This document shows positions 8,963 through 18,155 of a stretch of DNA of 64,000 bases, in pieces. Source of the stretch: Tistlia consotensis USBA 355 (GTDB lineage Bacteria; Pseudomonadota; Alphaproteobacteria; Kiloniellales; DSM-21159); the NCBI RefSeq assembly GCF_900177295.1, contig NZ_FWZX01000033.1, positions 1 through 64,000 of the forward strand, written 5' to 3'. Within the stretch, counting starts at the first letter, position 1. Each line of letters opens with the position of its first letter. The position numbers were made by a program, and so were the translations under genes. Under the pieces are notes generated by a model. The model saw nothing but the letters and a program-made list of their open reading frames with translations, made no database searches and had not been told where the DNA came from.

Positions 8963-10510
8963 ATGAACCTGATCCGCGGCTTCGCGACGGTCGGCGGCTA
9001 CACGGCCGCCAGTCGCCTGTTGGGGTTCCTGCGCGACATCCTGATCGCCCAGGCACTCGGCACCGGGCCGGTCGCCGACGCCTTCTTCGTCGCCTTCCGC
9101 TTCCCCAACCTGTTCCGGCGCCTCTTCGGCGAGGGCGCCTTCAACGCCGCCTTCGTGCCGCTGTTCGCCGGCCGGCTGGAGCGCGAGGGCCAGGCCGCGG
9201 CTCGGGCCTTCGCCGAGGAGGCGATGGCGGCGATGACCGCCGGCCTGCTGCTGCTGACCGTCCTGGCGATGGCCGCGATGCCCTGGCTGATGGTCGTGAT
9301 CGCGCCGGGCTTCGCCGACGACCCCGCGCAGTTCGACCTGGCCGTGCAGCTGACCCGCATCGCCTTTCCCTACCTGCTGTTCATGGTGCTGGTGGCGCTG
9401 CTCGGCGGCGTCCTGAACTCTCTCTACAAGTTCGCCGCCGCGGCCGCGGCACCGATCCTGCTCAACGTCTTCTTCATCGTCAGCCTGCTCCTGGTCCTGC
9501 CCTTCTGGACCTCCAACACCGGCGCGCTGCTGGCCTGGACGGTGACCGCCGCCGGCATCGGCCAGTTCCTCTTCATGGCCTGGGCCGCCGCGGCCAACGG
9601 CATGGCCCTGCGCTTCCCGCGACCGCGCCTGACCCCGGGGGTGCGCCGCCTGTTCCGGCTGATGGTGCCGGGCCTGCTGTCGGCCGGCGCGATGCAGCTC
9701 AACCTGCTGGTCGGCACGATGATCGCGACGCTGCAGGCCGGCGCGGTCTCCTGGCTCTACTACGCCGACCGCCTGTACCAGCTGCCGCTCGGCCTGATCG
9801 GCATCGGCATCGGCGTGGTGCTGCTGCCCGACCTGTCGCGCAAGCTGCGCGGCGGCCAGGAGGTCGCGGCGATGTACGCGCTCAACCGGGCGCTCGAGCT
9901 CGGGCTGTTCCTGACCCTGCCGGCGACGGTCGCGCTGATCGTGGCGCCGGAGCCGATCGTCTCGGTGCTGTTCGAGCGCGGCGCCTTCACCGCCGCCGAC
10001 AGCCAGGCGACCGCCCTGGCGCTCGCCGCCTACGCCTTCGGCCTGCCGTCCTTCGTGCTGGTCAAGATCCTGCAGCCGCCCTTCTACGCCCGCGAGGACA
10101 CGGTGACGCCGCTGCGCTTCGCGCTGATCAGCGTCGCCGCCAACGTCGTGCTGGCACTCGGCCTGTTCTGGGCCATCGGCTTCCTCGGTCTCGCGATCGC
10201 CGCCTCGGCCGCCTCCTGGCTCAACACCCTGCTGCTGGCCTGGCGGCTGCACCGCCTCGGCTTCCTGACGCTCGACGCGCGCAGCCGCCTGCGCCTGCCG
10301 CGCAGCCTGCTGACCAGCGCCCTGCTGGGCGCCGCGCTGTGGGCCGGCGCCCGGGCCCTGGCCGGCTGGCTCGACGGCGCGGCGGGCGAGCGCTTCGCGG
10401 CGCTGGCGCTGCTCGTCGCCGGAGGCCTCGTCGTCTACTTCGGCCTCGCCTTCCCCCTCAAGGCGATCGATCGCGCGGAGCTGACGAGCGCCCTGAAGCG
10501 CAAGGGCTGA
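8963..10510 (+). CDS. murJ: lipid II flippase MurJ (MviN)
   Basis: Flips lipid-linked peptidoglycan precursor across the inner membrane. The protein is 515 residues with about 14 predicted membrane segments, typical of the MOP-superfamily MurJ. Diagnostic parts are the start MNLIRGFATVGGYTAASRLLGFLRDILIAQALG, the FRFPNLFRRLFGEGAFNAAFVPLFA block near residue 50, with the conserved Arg and Asp/Glu residues of the central cavity, and QLPLGLIGIGIGVVLLPDLSR near residue 270. The ATG at 8963 fits the family start. It follows the low-GC insert and precedes trpS, which has its own promoter. Confidence 0.96.
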   Translation: MNLIRGFATVGGYTAASRLLGFLRDILIAQALGTGPVADAFFVAFRFPNLFRRLFGEGAFNAAFVPLFAGRLEREGQAAARAFAEEAMAAMTAGLLLLTVLAMAAMPWLMVVIAPGFADDPAQFDLAVQLTRIAFPYLLFMVLVALLGGVLNSLYKFAAAAAAPILLNVFFIVSLLLVLPFWTSNTGALLAWTVTAAGIGQFLFMAWAAAANGMALRFPRPRLTPGVRRLFRLMVPGLLSAGAMQLNLLVGTMIATLQAGAVSWLYYADRLYQLPLGLIGIGIGVVLLPDLSRKLRGGQEVAAMYALNRALELGLFLTLPATVALIVAPEPIVSVLFERGAFTAADSQATALALAAYAFGLPSFVLVKILQPPFYAREDTVTPLRFALISVAANVVLALGLFWAIGFLGLAIAASAASWLNTLLLAWRLHRLGFLTLDARSRLRLPRSLLTSALLGAALWAGARALAGWLDGAAGERFAALALLVAGGLVVYFGLAFPLKAIDRAELTSALKRKG

Positions 10511-10580
10511 CCCCGAGGGTCGGCGGATCCCGGCGCGAGGGCCGATTCCGGATAGTCGTGGGACCCCCGGCCGGGCCAGC

Positions 10581-10609
10581 TTGACCGCTCCCGGCCCAGC
10601 GGCGATAAC
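10581..10609 (+). promoter_or_regulatory. sigma-70-type promoter of trpS
   Basis: The hexamers TTGACC (10581-10586) and GATAAC (10604-10609) are separated by 17 bases, 55 bases before the trpS start. No tryptophan leader peptide or attenuator is visible. Confidence 0.6.
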
Positions 10610-10663
10610 CGCCGCCGATCCGACCCGTCTCGGACCACCCCCTCACTCTCGAAAGCCGTTCCC

Positions 10664-11692
10664 GTGAAGCGCATCTTTTCGGGCGTCCAGCCCACCGGCA
10701 ACCTGCACCTCGGCAACTACCTCGGCGCGATCCGCAACTTCGTGCGGCTGCAGCACCAGTACGACTGCATCTTCTGCGTTGTCGACCTGCACGCGCTGAC
10801 CCTGTGGCAGGAGCCCGAGGAGCTGCGCAGCCACACCCGCGAGGTCACGGCCGCCTACCTCGCCGCCGGCATCGACCCGCAGAAGAACGTCGTGTTCAAC
10901 CAGAGCCAGGTGCGCGCCCACGCGGAGCTGGCCTGGATCTTCAACTGCGTGGCGCGGATCGGCTGGCTGAACCGCATGACGCAGTTCAAGGAGAAGGCCG
11001 GCAAGCACCGCGAGAACGCCAGCGCCGGGCTCTACGTCTATCCGAACCTGATGGCCGCCGACATCCTGGCCTACAAGGCGACCCACGTGCCGGTCGGCGA
11101 CGACCAGCGCCAGCACCTGGAGCTGTGCCGGGACATCGCCCAGAAGTTCAACCACGACTACAAGACCGAGTTCTTCCCGATCATCGAGCCCCTGATCCTG
11201 GGCGCCGCGACCCGGGTCATGTCGCTGCGCGACGGCAGCAAGAAGATGAGCAAGTCCGACCCCTCGGACATGAGCCGCATCAACATGACCGACGGCCCGG
11301 ACGAGATCGCCAAGAAGCTCAGGAAGGCGACGACCGACCCCGACCTGCTGCCGGGCCCCGGCCTGCTGGCGGCCGACGGCTCGCTGCCCGACGAGACCCG
11401 CAAGACCCGGCCGGAGGCCTTCAACCTGCTCGGCATCTACGCCGCGCTGGCCGACGAGGACTGGGCGGCCGTGCTGACCGAGTTCGAGGGCAAGGGCTTC
11501 GGCGACTTCAAGAAGGCGCTGGTCGACCTCGCGGTCGCCAAGGTCGGGCCGATCGGCGACGAGATGAAGCGCCTGACCGCCGACCCCGGCGCGGTCGACG
11601 CGGTGCTGCGCGACGGCGCCGAGCGCGCCCGCGCCCTGTCCGAGCCGATCCTGCGGGAGTGCCAGGACATCGTCGGCCTGCTGCGGCCCTAG
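10664..11692 (+). CDS. trpS: tryptophanyl-tRNA synthetase
   Basis: Charges tRNA-Trp. The 342-residue protein starts with GTG at 10664, because no upstream ATG fits and the family start [21 protein letters not shown] follows directly. The class I signature HLGN (GNLHLGNY, residues 13-20) and the KMSKS loop ([15 protein letters not shown], about residue 195) are intact. [17 protein letters not shown] is the usual tRNA synthetase I core. Length is normal. It follows murJ, an arrangement common in alphaproteobacteria. Confidence 0.97.
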   Translation: MKRIFSGVQPTGNLHLGNYLGAIRNFVRLQHQYDCIFCVVDLHALTLWQEPEELRSHTREVTAAYLAAGIDPQKNVVFNQSQVRAHAELAWIFNCVARIGWLNRMTQFKEKAGKHRENASAGLYVYPNLMAADILAYKATHVPVGDDQRQHLELCRDIAQKFNHDYKTEFFPIIEPLILGAATRVMSLRDGSKKMSKSDPSDMSRINMTDGPDEIAKKLRKATTDPDLLPGPGLLAADGSLPDETRKTRPEAFNLLGIYAALADEDWAAVLTEFEGKGFGDFKKALVDLAVAKVGPIGDEMKRLTADPGAVDAVLRDGAERARALSEPILRECQDIVGLLRP

Positions 11693-11851
11693 GCTCCAGA
11701 TTCTACGGGGCCGGGCGAGAATTACCGCCCCGGCCCCCTACCGCTCGTCGCTGCAGCGCACTAAGCTGCTGACCGGAAAGAGGGGGCGCCGCGATTCGCG
11801 GAGGCTCTCCTGCCGTCGTTCGCCGGTTCCGGGAGGCGCGTCGAGTCGGAC

Positions 11852-12760
11852 ATGCAGGTCTATCTGCCGATCGCCGAGCTGTCCGTCGACGTCTTCCTGC
11901 TGCTCGGCCTGGGCGGCCTGATCGGCTTCCTCTCCGGCCTGTTCGGCGTCGGCGGCGGCTTCCTGATGACGCCGCTGCTGATCTTCATCGGCGTGCCGCC
12001 GGCGATCGCCGTGGCGACCCAGTCGACCCACGTCGTCGCCTCCTCGGTCTCGGGCGTGCTGGCGCACTGGAAGCGCGGCAACGTCGACGTCAAGATGGGC
12101 GCGATCCTGCTCGGCGGCGGCTTCGTCGGCTCGACGCTCGGTGTCGGCCTGTTCACGGTGCTGCGCTCGATCGGCCAGATCGACCTGGTCATCTCGCTCA
12201 GCTACGTCGTGCTGCTCGGCACGCTCGGCGTCATGCTGATGCTGGAGGGCGCGCGCGCCATGATGCGGCGGCGCAGCCAGTCCAGGCCGGGCAAGCTGCA
12301 CAGCCACAACTGGGCGCACGGCCTGCCGCTCAAGACCCGCTTCCGCAAGTCGCGGCTCTACATCTCGGCCCTGGTGCCGCTGGCGATCGGCTTCGGCGTC
12401 GGCATGATCTCCTCGCTGATGGGCGTCGGCGGCGGCTTCATCCTGGTGCCGCTGATGATCTACGTGCTCGGCATGCCGACCTCGGTGGTGATCGGCACCT
12501 CGCTGTTCCAGATCATCTTCGTCTCGGCCAACGTCTCCTTCCTGCAGGCCAGCCAGAACCAGGCGGTCGACCTGGTGCTGGCGCTGCTGCTGGTCGCGGG
12601 CGGGGTGATCGGCGCCCAGTTCGGCGGCCGGCTCGGCGCCAAGCTGCCCGGCGAGATGCTGCGCCTGCTGCTCGGCCTGCTGATCCTCTGCGTCGGTGCC
12701 AAGCTGCTGATCGACCTGCTGGTGCCGCCCGAGGACATCTACTCGCTCGGGCTGTCGTGA
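11852..12760 (+). CDS. TSUP family permease (TauE/SafE, DUF81)
   Basis: A 302-residue inner-membrane protein with about eight hydrophobic segments. It has the duplicated TSUP pattern: GLIGFLSGLFGVGGGFLMTPLLIFIGVPPAIAVATQSTHV in the first half and GFGVGMISSLMGVGGGFILVPLMIYVLGMPTSVVIGTSLFQ in the second. TSUP proteins export or import sulfur-containing anions such as sulfite or sulfoacetate, but the substrate here cannot be read. The gene is followed within 20 bases by a TIGR02186 protein, and the two families are commonly paired, which suggests a joint transport function. Confidence 0.88.
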   Translation: MQVYLPIAELSVDVFLLLGLGGLIGFLSGLFGVGGGFLMTPLLIFIGVPPAIAVATQSTHVVASSVSGVLAHWKRGNVDVKMGAILLGGGFVGSTLGVGLFTVLRSIGQIDLVISLSYVVLLGTLGVMLMLEGARAMMRRRSQSRPGKLHSHNWAHGLPLKTRFRKSRLYISALVPLAIGFGVGMISSLMGVGGGFILVPLMIYVLGMPTSVVIGTSLFQIIFVSANVSFLQASQNQAVDLVLALLLVAGGVIGAQFGGRLGAKLPGEMLRLLLGLLILCVGAKLLIDLLVPPEDIYSLGLS

Positions 12761-12777
12761 GGCGCGGGCGAGGGACC

Positions 12778-13581
12778 ATGAGCCAGCCTTCCGCCAGCCT
12801 CCGACCCACGGCGCCGCGCCCCCGCCCGACGCGGCCGCGCCGGCTCGCCCGGGTGCTGCTCGGCGCCGCGGTGGTGGCCCTGATCGCCCTGCCGGCGCGC
12901 TCCGTCAGCCTGGTCGCCGACCTCTCGAGCTACCTGGTCGCGATCACCACCGGCTTCTCGGGCGAGGACGTGCTGTTCTTCGGCGCGGTCGACGGGCCGG
13001 GCGACATCGTCGTCGTGCTGCGCGGCCCCGACGGCGAGCAGCAGGTGCTGCGCAAGAGCCGGGTCGCCGGGATCTGGATGAACACGGCGCGCATGACCTT
13101 CGAGCAGGTGCCCAGCTTCTACGCCGTCGCCGCGACCCGGCCGATCGCGGAGATCGCCGACCAGACGGTGCTGCGCAGCCTGGAGATCGGCCTGCCCAAC
13201 CTGAAGCTCGCGCTACCGGCGGCGCTCGCCTCCTCGAACATCGCCGAGCAGTGGCGCGCCGCGCTGATCCGCAACAAGCAGGACGAGGGGCTGTTCGCCC
13301 ACGAGCTCGCCAAGGTCACGCTGCGCGACGACCGCCTGTTCCGGACCTCCTTCTACCTGCCGCCGAACGTGCCGGTCGGCTACTACCAGGCCCAGGTCTA
13401 CCTGTTCCGCGGCGGCCAGGCGGTCAGCGCCCAGACCATCCCGCTGTCGGTCAGCAAGGTCGGCCTGGAAGCCGACGTCTACCTTTTCGCCCACACCCGG
13501 CCGTCGATCTACGGTTTGGTTGCCGTTGCCTTCGCGCTTTTGGCAGGATGGGTCGCCCATGCCGCCTTCCGGCGGAACTGA
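12778..13581 (+). CDS. TIGR02186-family membrane-anchored protein
   Basis: A 267-residue protein from the ATG at 12778 (preceded by gaggga); a GTG at 12757 that overlaps the permease stop is an alternative. It has an N-terminal signal or anchor (ARVLLGAAVVALIALPARS), a beta-rich extracytoplasmic domain (LVADLSSYLVAITTGFSGEDVLFFGAVDGPGDIVVVLRGP, then WMNTARMTFEQVPSFYAVAATRP) and a C-terminal membrane helix (IYGLVAVAFALLAGWVAHAAF). This is the layout of TIGR02186, a conserved family of unknown function that is typically next to TSUP permeases. It probably acts as a periplasmic partner of the permease upstream. Confidence 0.8.
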   Translation: MSQPSASLRPTAPRPRPTRPRRLARVLLGAAVVALIALPARSVSLVADLSSYLVAITTGFSGEDVLFFGAVDGPGDIVVVLRGPDGEQQVLRKSRVAGIWMNTARMTFEQVPSFYAVAATRPIAEIADQTVLRSLEIGLPNLKLALPAALASSNIAEQWRAALIRNKQDEGLFAHELAKVTLRDDRLFRTSFYLPPNVPVGYYQAQVYLFRGGQAVSAQTIPLSVSKVGLEADVYLFAHTRPSIYGLVAVAFALLAGWVAHAAFRRN

Positions 13582-13605
13582 CGCGCAACGGAGCGCCGCG
13601 AGCGC

Positions 13606-14160
13606 ATGAACGATCCAGACCAGCCCGCCAGCGAGCTGCCGCCCAGCGACCGGCAGGCGGACGCCGTCGGCGCGGAAGCGGCGGCTGCGAGCGCGCCGAG
13701 CCAGCGGATCTTCCTGGTGATCGTCGACGAGAGCCCCGAGATGGGCGTCGCGCTGCGCTTCGCCTGCCGGCGTGCGCGCCACTCCGGCGGCCGCGTCGCG
13801 CTGCTCTACGTCATCGAGCCCTCGGAGTTCCAGAACTGGCTCGGCGTCGGCAAGCTGATCAGCGACGAGGCGCGCCAGGCGGCCGAGCAGGTGCTGCAGC
13901 GCCAGGCGGCCAGGGCCTCGGAGCTGACCGGCAGCGTGCCGATCCTCTACCTGCGCGAGGGCGGCAAGCGCGACGAGCTGCTCGGGCTGATCGAGGAGGA
14001 GCCGTCGATCTCGGTGCTGGTGCTCGGCGCCAACGTCGGCCAGGGCGGGCCTGGACCGCTGGTCTCGGCGCTGACCGGCAAGTTCGTCGGGCGCCTGCGG
14101 GTGCCGGTGACGATCGTGCCGGGCAGCCTGTCCGACGAGGACGTCGACGCCCTGAGCTGA
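13606..14160 (+). CDS. universal stress protein (UspA family)
   Basis: A 184-residue cytoplasmic protein. After a 35-residue polar N-terminal extension the UspA fold begins with RIFLVIVDESPEMGVALRFACRRARHSGGRVALLYVIEP. The last strand-loop (VLVLGANVGQGGPGPLVSALTGKFVGRLRVPVTIVPG) resembles the ATP-binding G-x2-G-x9-G-S/T loop, but the usual final Ser/Thr arrangement is altered. The ATG at 13606 lies 24 bases after the TIGR02186 gene, so it may be cotranscribed with the transport pair. The ligand and signal are unknown. Confidence 0.85.
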   Translation: MNDPDQPASELPPSDRQADAVGAEAAAASAPSQRIFLVIVDESPEMGVALRFACRRARHSGGRVALLYVIEPSEFQNWLGVGKLISDEARQAAEQVLQRQAARASELTGSVPILYLREGGKRDELLGLIEEEPSISVLVLGANVGQGGPGPLVSALTGKFVGRLRVPVTIVPGSLSDEDVDALS

Positions 14161-14296
14161 GCGCCGGCGCGGCCGGAGCCGCTGCGGTCAAAGGTCCCGT
14201 GACGGCCGGCCCGACGGCTTCGCGCTTGAAGCTTGCCGGCCGTTGGGCCAAATAGCGGGCAGCCGTTGCCCCCTTGGGCGGGGCGGAGGAGGAAGC

Positions 14297-14845
14297 ATGT
14301 TCATTCAGACCGAAGAGACCCCGAACCCGGCGACCCTGAAGTTCCTGCCGGGCCGCAGCGTCATGGCGAGCGGCACCGCCAGCTTCGCCGACGCCGAGGA
14401 GGCGCGGCGCTCGCCGCTCGCCGAGCGGCTCTTCGAGATCGACGGCGTGACCGGGGTCTTCCTGGGCAGCGACTTCATCTCGGTCAGCAAGGACGCCGGC
14501 CGCGAGTGGTTCCTGCTGAAGCCCGCCGTGCTCGGCGCGATCATGGAGCATTTCGTCGCCGGCCAGCCGGTGATTCTGGAGGGCGACGAGGCCGTCGCCG
14601 AAGCCGGAGAGGACAGCGAGATCGTGCAGCAGATCAAGGAGCTGCTCGATACCCGGGTGCGCCCGGCGGTCGCCCAGGACGGCGGCGACATCCTGTTCCA
14701 CGGCTTCGACAAGGGCGTCGTCTACCTGCACATGCAGGGGGCCTGCTCGGGCTGCCCCTCCTCGACCGCGACCCTCAAGATGGGCATCGAGAACATGCTC
14801 CGGCATTACGTGCCGGAGGTCGTCGAGGTGCGCGCCGTCAACTGA
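14297..14845 (+). CDS. Nfu-type iron-sulfur cluster carrier (NifU C-terminal domain)
   Basis: Carries and delivers Fe-S clusters to target enzymes. The 182-residue protein begins MFIQTEETPNPATLKFLPG, the Nfu N-terminal domain (Scaffold protein Nfu/NifU N). It ends with the NifU-like domain QQIKELLDTRVRPAVAQDGGDI...YLHMQGACSGCPSSTATLKMGIENML, whose CxxC motif (CSGC) binds a 4Fe-4S cluster between two subunits. A strong ggaggagga ribosome-binding site precedes the ATG at 14297. It resembles mitochondrial NFU1 more than E. coli NfuA, as usual in this class. Confidence 0.94.
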   Translation: MFIQTEETPNPATLKFLPGRSVMASGTASFADAEEARRSPLAERLFEIDGVTGVFLGSDFISVSKDAGREWFLLKPAVLGAIMEHFVAGQPVILEGDEAVAEAGEDSEIVQQIKELLDTRVRPAVAQDGGDILFHGFDKGVVYLHMQGACSGCPSSTATLKMGIENMLRHYVPEVVEVRAVN

Positions 14846-14951
14846 CGACGGCCGCCTCGCGACACATTCCCGCCGCAATCCGGTCTCGGGGAAGACCGGA
14901 ACAGGGACCATTCGCGGCGTTCCAGAAGGGCTGACGAGGGATTGAAGAGGT

Positions 14952-15938
14952 ATGGGGAAGACGCGCCTGGCGTCGGGCCTTGGGCTCGGCGCGCTCGTCG
15001 CGATCGTTTGGTTGTTCGCCGGCCAGGCCAGCGCCAGTGACCATCGGGAAGCGGACCGGCATCGGGGACTCGAGGAGGCCGGCGAACAGCTCGGCATCCA
15101 GTGGTTCAGCCCCTACGCGCACGGCACCGAGGATCGGCCGGTCAGGATCGACCCGTCGGATGCCGCCGGACTGAACGCGCTGTTCCGGCGCCAGGGCTTC
15201 CTGATGTCCGGCGTGCGCGACGGCGCGCTCGCCGTGCCGCGGCTCTACGTGACGCGCCTGCCCGGCGACCTGCGCAAGCTGCGCCAGGTCGAGCAGCGCA
15301 AGCAGCTGTTCCTGCGCGCCGTGCTGCCGCTGATCCTGATGAACAACGAGCGGCTGCGCGCCGAGCGCGGGCGGCTGCTGTCGATCAAGGAGCGCCGCCA
15401 GTCCGGCCGCGCGATCAGCGCCGGCGACCAGAACTGGCTGGCCGGGATGGCCGACGACTACGACACGGCGCCGGACGACCTCGACGCCCTGCTGCTCAAG
15501 GTCGACCTGGTGCCGGTCAGCCTGGCCCTGGCCCAGGCGATCCTGGAGAGCGGCTGGGGCACCTCGCGCTTCGCGGTCAAGGGCAACGCCCTGTTCGGCG
15601 AGACCGCGCCGGTCGGCAACGGTCCGCACATGGTCAAGCGCGACGGCACCAACGTCCGCTTTCGCGCCTTCCCCGACCTCATGGAGTCGGTGCGCTCCTA
15701 CATGCACAACCTCAACACCCATCCGGCCTATCGCGCGTTCCGCAAGCGCCGCGCCGCCGAGCGTGCCGAGGGCCTGGTGCCCAGCGCCAAGCGGCTGCTG
15801 CCGACCCTCGACAGCTATGCCGAGCTGCCGGGCTACCTGAGGCGGATCCGCGGGCTGATCCACAGCAACCGGCTCGATCAGCTGGAGGGCGCGCACCTCG
15901 ACCGCAACTGGTTCGCCAGCCGCCCGCTGAACTTCTGA
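14952..15938 (+). CDS. Bax-like glucosaminidase domain protein
   Basis: A 328-residue protein with an N-terminal signal sequence (LASGLGLGALVAIVWLFAGQASA). The C-terminal half is a GH73-like endo-beta-N-acetylglucosaminidase domain: LVPVSLALAQAILESGWGTSRFAVKGNALFGE contains the catalytic Glu in AILESGWG, and FRAFPDLMESVRSYMHNLNTHPAYRAFR follows. The domain order matches E. coli Bax and relatives, periplasmic enzymes thought to trim peptidoglycan. The ATG at 14952 follows tgaagaggt. It sits between nfu and a nitroreductase gene, without overlap. Confidence 0.85.
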   Translation: MGKTRLASGLGLGALVAIVWLFAGQASASDHREADRHRGLEEAGEQLGIQWFSPYAHGTEDRPVRIDPSDAAGLNALFRRQGFLMSGVRDGALAVPRLYVTRLPGDLRKLRQVEQRKQLFLRAVLPLILMNNERLRAERGRLLSIKERRQSGRAISAGDQNWLAGMADDYDTAPDDLDALLLKVDLVPVSLALAQAILESGWGTSRFAVKGNALFGETAPVGNGPHMVKRDGTNVRFRAFPDLMESVRSYMHNLNTHPAYRAFRKRRAAERAEGLVPSAKRLLPTLDSYAELPGYLRRIRGLIHSNRLDQLEGAHLDRNWFASRPLNF

Positions 15939-16100
15939 CCGGGGCCCCGGCCGGAGGGAGGGCGACGCGGGGCAAGCCGGCGCGGCGCGAGCTGCGGCGG
16001 GACGAACCTTGCCCGCCCGCCGCGTCTCGGCCACCTTGGCGGAAAGCTCCCGCGGCCGCGGCCGCGGGCCGTCCCGCATCGAGATGGAGGCGCAAGCCCC

Positions 16101-16697
16101 TTGGACACGACCCTCGACGACGCCGGCCTGGACCTGCTGTTCCACAAGGCCCGGACCCACAATGCCTGGCAGGACCGCCCGGTCGAACCGGCGCTGCTGC
16201 ACCGGCTGCACGCCCTCTGGAAGATGCCGCCGACCTCGGCCAACTGCTCGCCCCAGCGCGTGCTCTTCCTGATCAGCCGCGACGCCAAGGAACGGCTGCG
16301 GCCGCATCTGATCCCGGGCAACGTCGACAAGACCATGAGAGCCCCGGTGACCGCGCTCCTGGCCTACGACCTGGAGTACCACGAGCAGCTGCCCAAGCTG
16401 TTCCCGCACACCGACGCCAAGGCCTGGTTCGACGGCGACGACAAGCAGGAGCTGCGCCGCGCCACGGCCTTCCGCAACGGCAGCCTGCAGGGCGCCTACC
16501 TGATCCTGGCGGCCCGCGCCCTGGGCCTCGACTGCGGGCCGATGTCAGGCTTCGACAACGCCGGGGTCGACGCGGCGTTCCTGGCCGGCACGAGCTGGCG
16601 CTCGAACTTCCTGTGCAATCTCGGCTACGGCGACCCGGACGGGCTGTTCCCGCGTTCGCCGCGCTTCGACTTCGACGAGGTCTGTCGCATCCTGTGA
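16101..16697 (+). CDS. RutE/HadB-like nitroreductase family protein
   Basis: A 198-residue FMN-dependent nitroreductase-fold protein. It starts with TTG at 16101, preceded by gatggagg, since no ATG fits the family start [25 protein letters not shown]. Features are [18 protein letters not shown] (flavin-binding Ser/Asn), [29 protein letters not shown] and the end [10 protein letters not shown]. The closest family is RutE/malonic semialdehyde reductase (HadB), which in the pyrimidine Rut pathway reduces malonic semialdehyde. No other rut gene is nearby, so the substrate is unknown. The stop codon lies within the tandem repeat in front of tsaB. Confidence 0.85.
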   Translation: MDTTLDDAGLDLLFHKARTHNAWQDRPVEPALLHRLHALWKMPPTSANCSPQRVLFLISRDAKERLRPHLIPGNVDKTMRAPVTALLAYDLEYHEQLPKLFPHTDAKAWFDGDDKQELRRATAFRNGSLQGAYLILAARALGLDCGPMSGFDNAGVDAAFLAGTSWRSNFLCNLGYGDPDGLFPRSPRFDFDEVCRIL

Positions 16698-16742
16698 GGC
16701 GCATCCTGTGAGGCGCATCCCGTGAGGCGAATCCCGTGAGCG
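16687..16742 (+). repeat. four tandem 14-bp repeats across the nitroreductase stop and tsaB start
   Basis: The unit gcatcctgtgaggc occurs exactly at 16687 and 16701, with one change at 16715 and further changes at 16729. Each copy holds a GTG that overlaps TGA. The first copy supplies the stop of the upstream gene and the last supplies the GTG start of tsaB. Confidence 0.9.
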
Positions 16743-17461
16743 ACCCCGGCTCCGCGCCCCGAGACAGCGCCGCGGCGATCCTGCTCGCCTTCGACTGCTC
16801 CGGGCCGTCCTGTTCGGCGGCGGTCGCCCGCGGCGGCCGCGTCCTGGCCGCCGCCTTCGAGACGCGGCCGCGCGGCCAGGGCGAACGCCTGCTGCCGATG
16901 GTCGGCGAGGTGCTGGCGGAGGCCGGCTGCGGCTACGCGGACCTGGCCGGGATCGCGGTGACGCTGGGGCCGGGCAGCTTCACCGGCCTGCGCATCGGGC
17001 TCGCGACCGCCCGGGCCCTGGCCCTGGCCACGGGCCTGCCGCTCGTCGGCCGGACCAGCTTCGCGGTGCTCGCGGCCGCCGCGGCGCCGGCGCGGGTGCC
17101 CGGCGAGCGCCTGCTGGTCGCGATCGATTCCCAGCGCGGCGACCTCTTCCTGCAGGGCTTCGACGCGCAGGCGAGCGCGACGGAGGCGCCCTGGGCCTGC
17201 GCCGCGCGGGAGGCCGCGGCCCGGCTCGAGGGACCGCTGCTGCTCGCCGGCAGCGGCGCCGGCCGGCTGGCCGAGGCCCTCGCCGCGCAGGGCCGGAGCT
17301 GCCGGATCGCCGAGGCGGCGCAGCTGCCCGACGCCGCCGTGCTGGCGCGCCTCGCCAGCCTGGCACCGTTGCCGCCGGCCGGCGGCCCTCCGCCGGCCGC
17401 GCTCTATCTGAGACCGCCGGACACCACGCAGCCGGCCCCGCCGGGGCGCGGCGCGCGGTGA
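16736..17461 (+). CDS. tsaB: tRNA threonylcarbamoyladenosine biosynthesis protein TsaB
   Basis: Partner of TsaD in making t6A at position 37 of ANN-decoding tRNAs. The 241-residue protein starts with GTG at 16736 because earlier GTG codons in the repeat run into stops. It has the ASKHA fold start ILLAFDCSGPSCSAAVARGGRVLA and the diagnostic IAVTLGPGSFTGLRIGLATARALALATGLPLVG. The final part (LYLRPPDTTQPAPPGRG) is usual. The stop overlaps the GTG of rimI by four bases, so the two are translationally coupled. Confidence 0.94.
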   Translation: MSDPGSAPRDSAAAILLAFDCSGPSCSAAVARGGRVLAAAFETRPRGQGERLLPMVGEVLAEAGCGYADLAGIAVTLGPGSFTGLRIGLATARALALATGLPLVGRTSFAVLAAAAAPARVPGERLLVAIDSQRGDLFLQGFDAQASATEAPWACAAREAAARLEGPLLLAGSGAGRLAEALAAQGRSCRIAEAAQLPDAAVLARLASLAPLPPAGGPPPAALYLRPPDTTQPAPPGRGAR

Positions 17462-17931
17462 GTGCGCCGGGAAACGTCCCGGCGGTCCGCCGCCTCGCGG
17501 CGACCGACCTGGAGGCGCTGGCGGCGCTGCATCGCCGCAGCTTTCCGCATGATCCCTGGAACCGGCGCGCGCTCGCCGAGATCCTGGCCATGCCGGGCGC
17601 CGGCGGCTGGCTGGCGCTCGACGTGGCCGGCCGGCCGCTCGGCTTCCTCCTGGTGCGCCGCGCCGCCGACGAGGCCGAGGTGCTGAGCCTCGGCGTCGAT
17701 CCCGAGCGGCGCCGCGAAGGCATCGGCGGCCGGCTGCTCGACGCCGGGCTGGAGTCGCTGGCCGCCGAGGGGACGGCCAGGCTGTTCCTCGAGGTCGCCG
17801 TCGACAACCCCGAGGCGCAGGCACTCTACCGGGCGCGCGGCTTCGTCGAAGTCGGGCGCCGGCCGGCCTACCTGAGCGGCCCCGACGGCCCGCGCGACGC
17901 CCTCGTCATGGTGCGCCGACTCGGCGATTGA
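17458..17931 (+). CDS. rimI: ribosomal protein S18 alanine N-acetyltransferase RimI
   Basis: GNAT-fold acetyltransferase of 157 residues, starting at the GTG that overlaps the tsaB stop. The acetyl-CoA-binding motif is VLSLGVDPERRREGIGGRLLDAGL (R-x-x-G-x-G/A pattern near residue 82), followed by RLFLEVAVDNPEAQALYRARGFVEVGRRPAYL. The F-P-H-DPW sequence near the start (SFPHDPWNRRALAEI) is typical of RimI. The tsaB-rimI pair next to mucR and fur is a standard alphaproteobacterial order. Other N-terminal substrates are possible. Confidence 0.92.
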   Translation: MSAPGNVPAVRRLAATDLEALAALHRRSFPHDPWNRRALAEILAMPGAGGWLALDVAGRPLGFLLVRRAADEAEVLSLGVDPERRREGIGGRLLDAGLESLAAEGTARLFLEVAVDNPEAQALYRARGFVEVGRRPAYLSGPDGPRDALVMVRRLGD

Positions 17932-18093
17932 CGGGGGCCGTCGGCGGTCTGCACCGACGGAGTGTTCGACTCCCGAGCAGGGATGGCGACCTCTGCAACA
18001 TAAAGCAGAACCGGTCTGTTTCTTAGATCATTACCCTTAAAACGAAAATCTGGCGGTCCCTGGCCTGGCTTTGCTGGCCTTGTTTGAATAGAG

Positions 18094-18122
18094 TTGCAAG
18101 GATCGTCCCGTATGAATATATA
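18094..18122 (+). promoter_or_regulatory. sigma-70-type promoter of the mucR gene
   Basis: TTGCAA (18094-18099) and TATATA (18117-18122) are 17 bases apart, 34 bases before the ATG. The region just upstream (18000-18070) is unusually AT-rich for this genome. MucR/Ros proteins bind AT-rich DNA and usually repress their own gene, so this stretch is the likely operator. Confidence 0.6.
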
Positions 18123-18155
18123 GCGACGAATTCCCTGTCCGAGCCGAGAGAAACA

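Noticed and set aside
8759-10252. Minus-strand 497-codon frame opposite murJ
   Set aside because: Gln/Gly/Arg-rich shadow of a hydrophobic membrane-protein gene.
16687-16742. CRISPR-like or attachment-site interpretation of the 14-bp repeats
   Set aside because: Repeats are adjacent without spacers and there is no cas, tRNA or integrase gene nearby.
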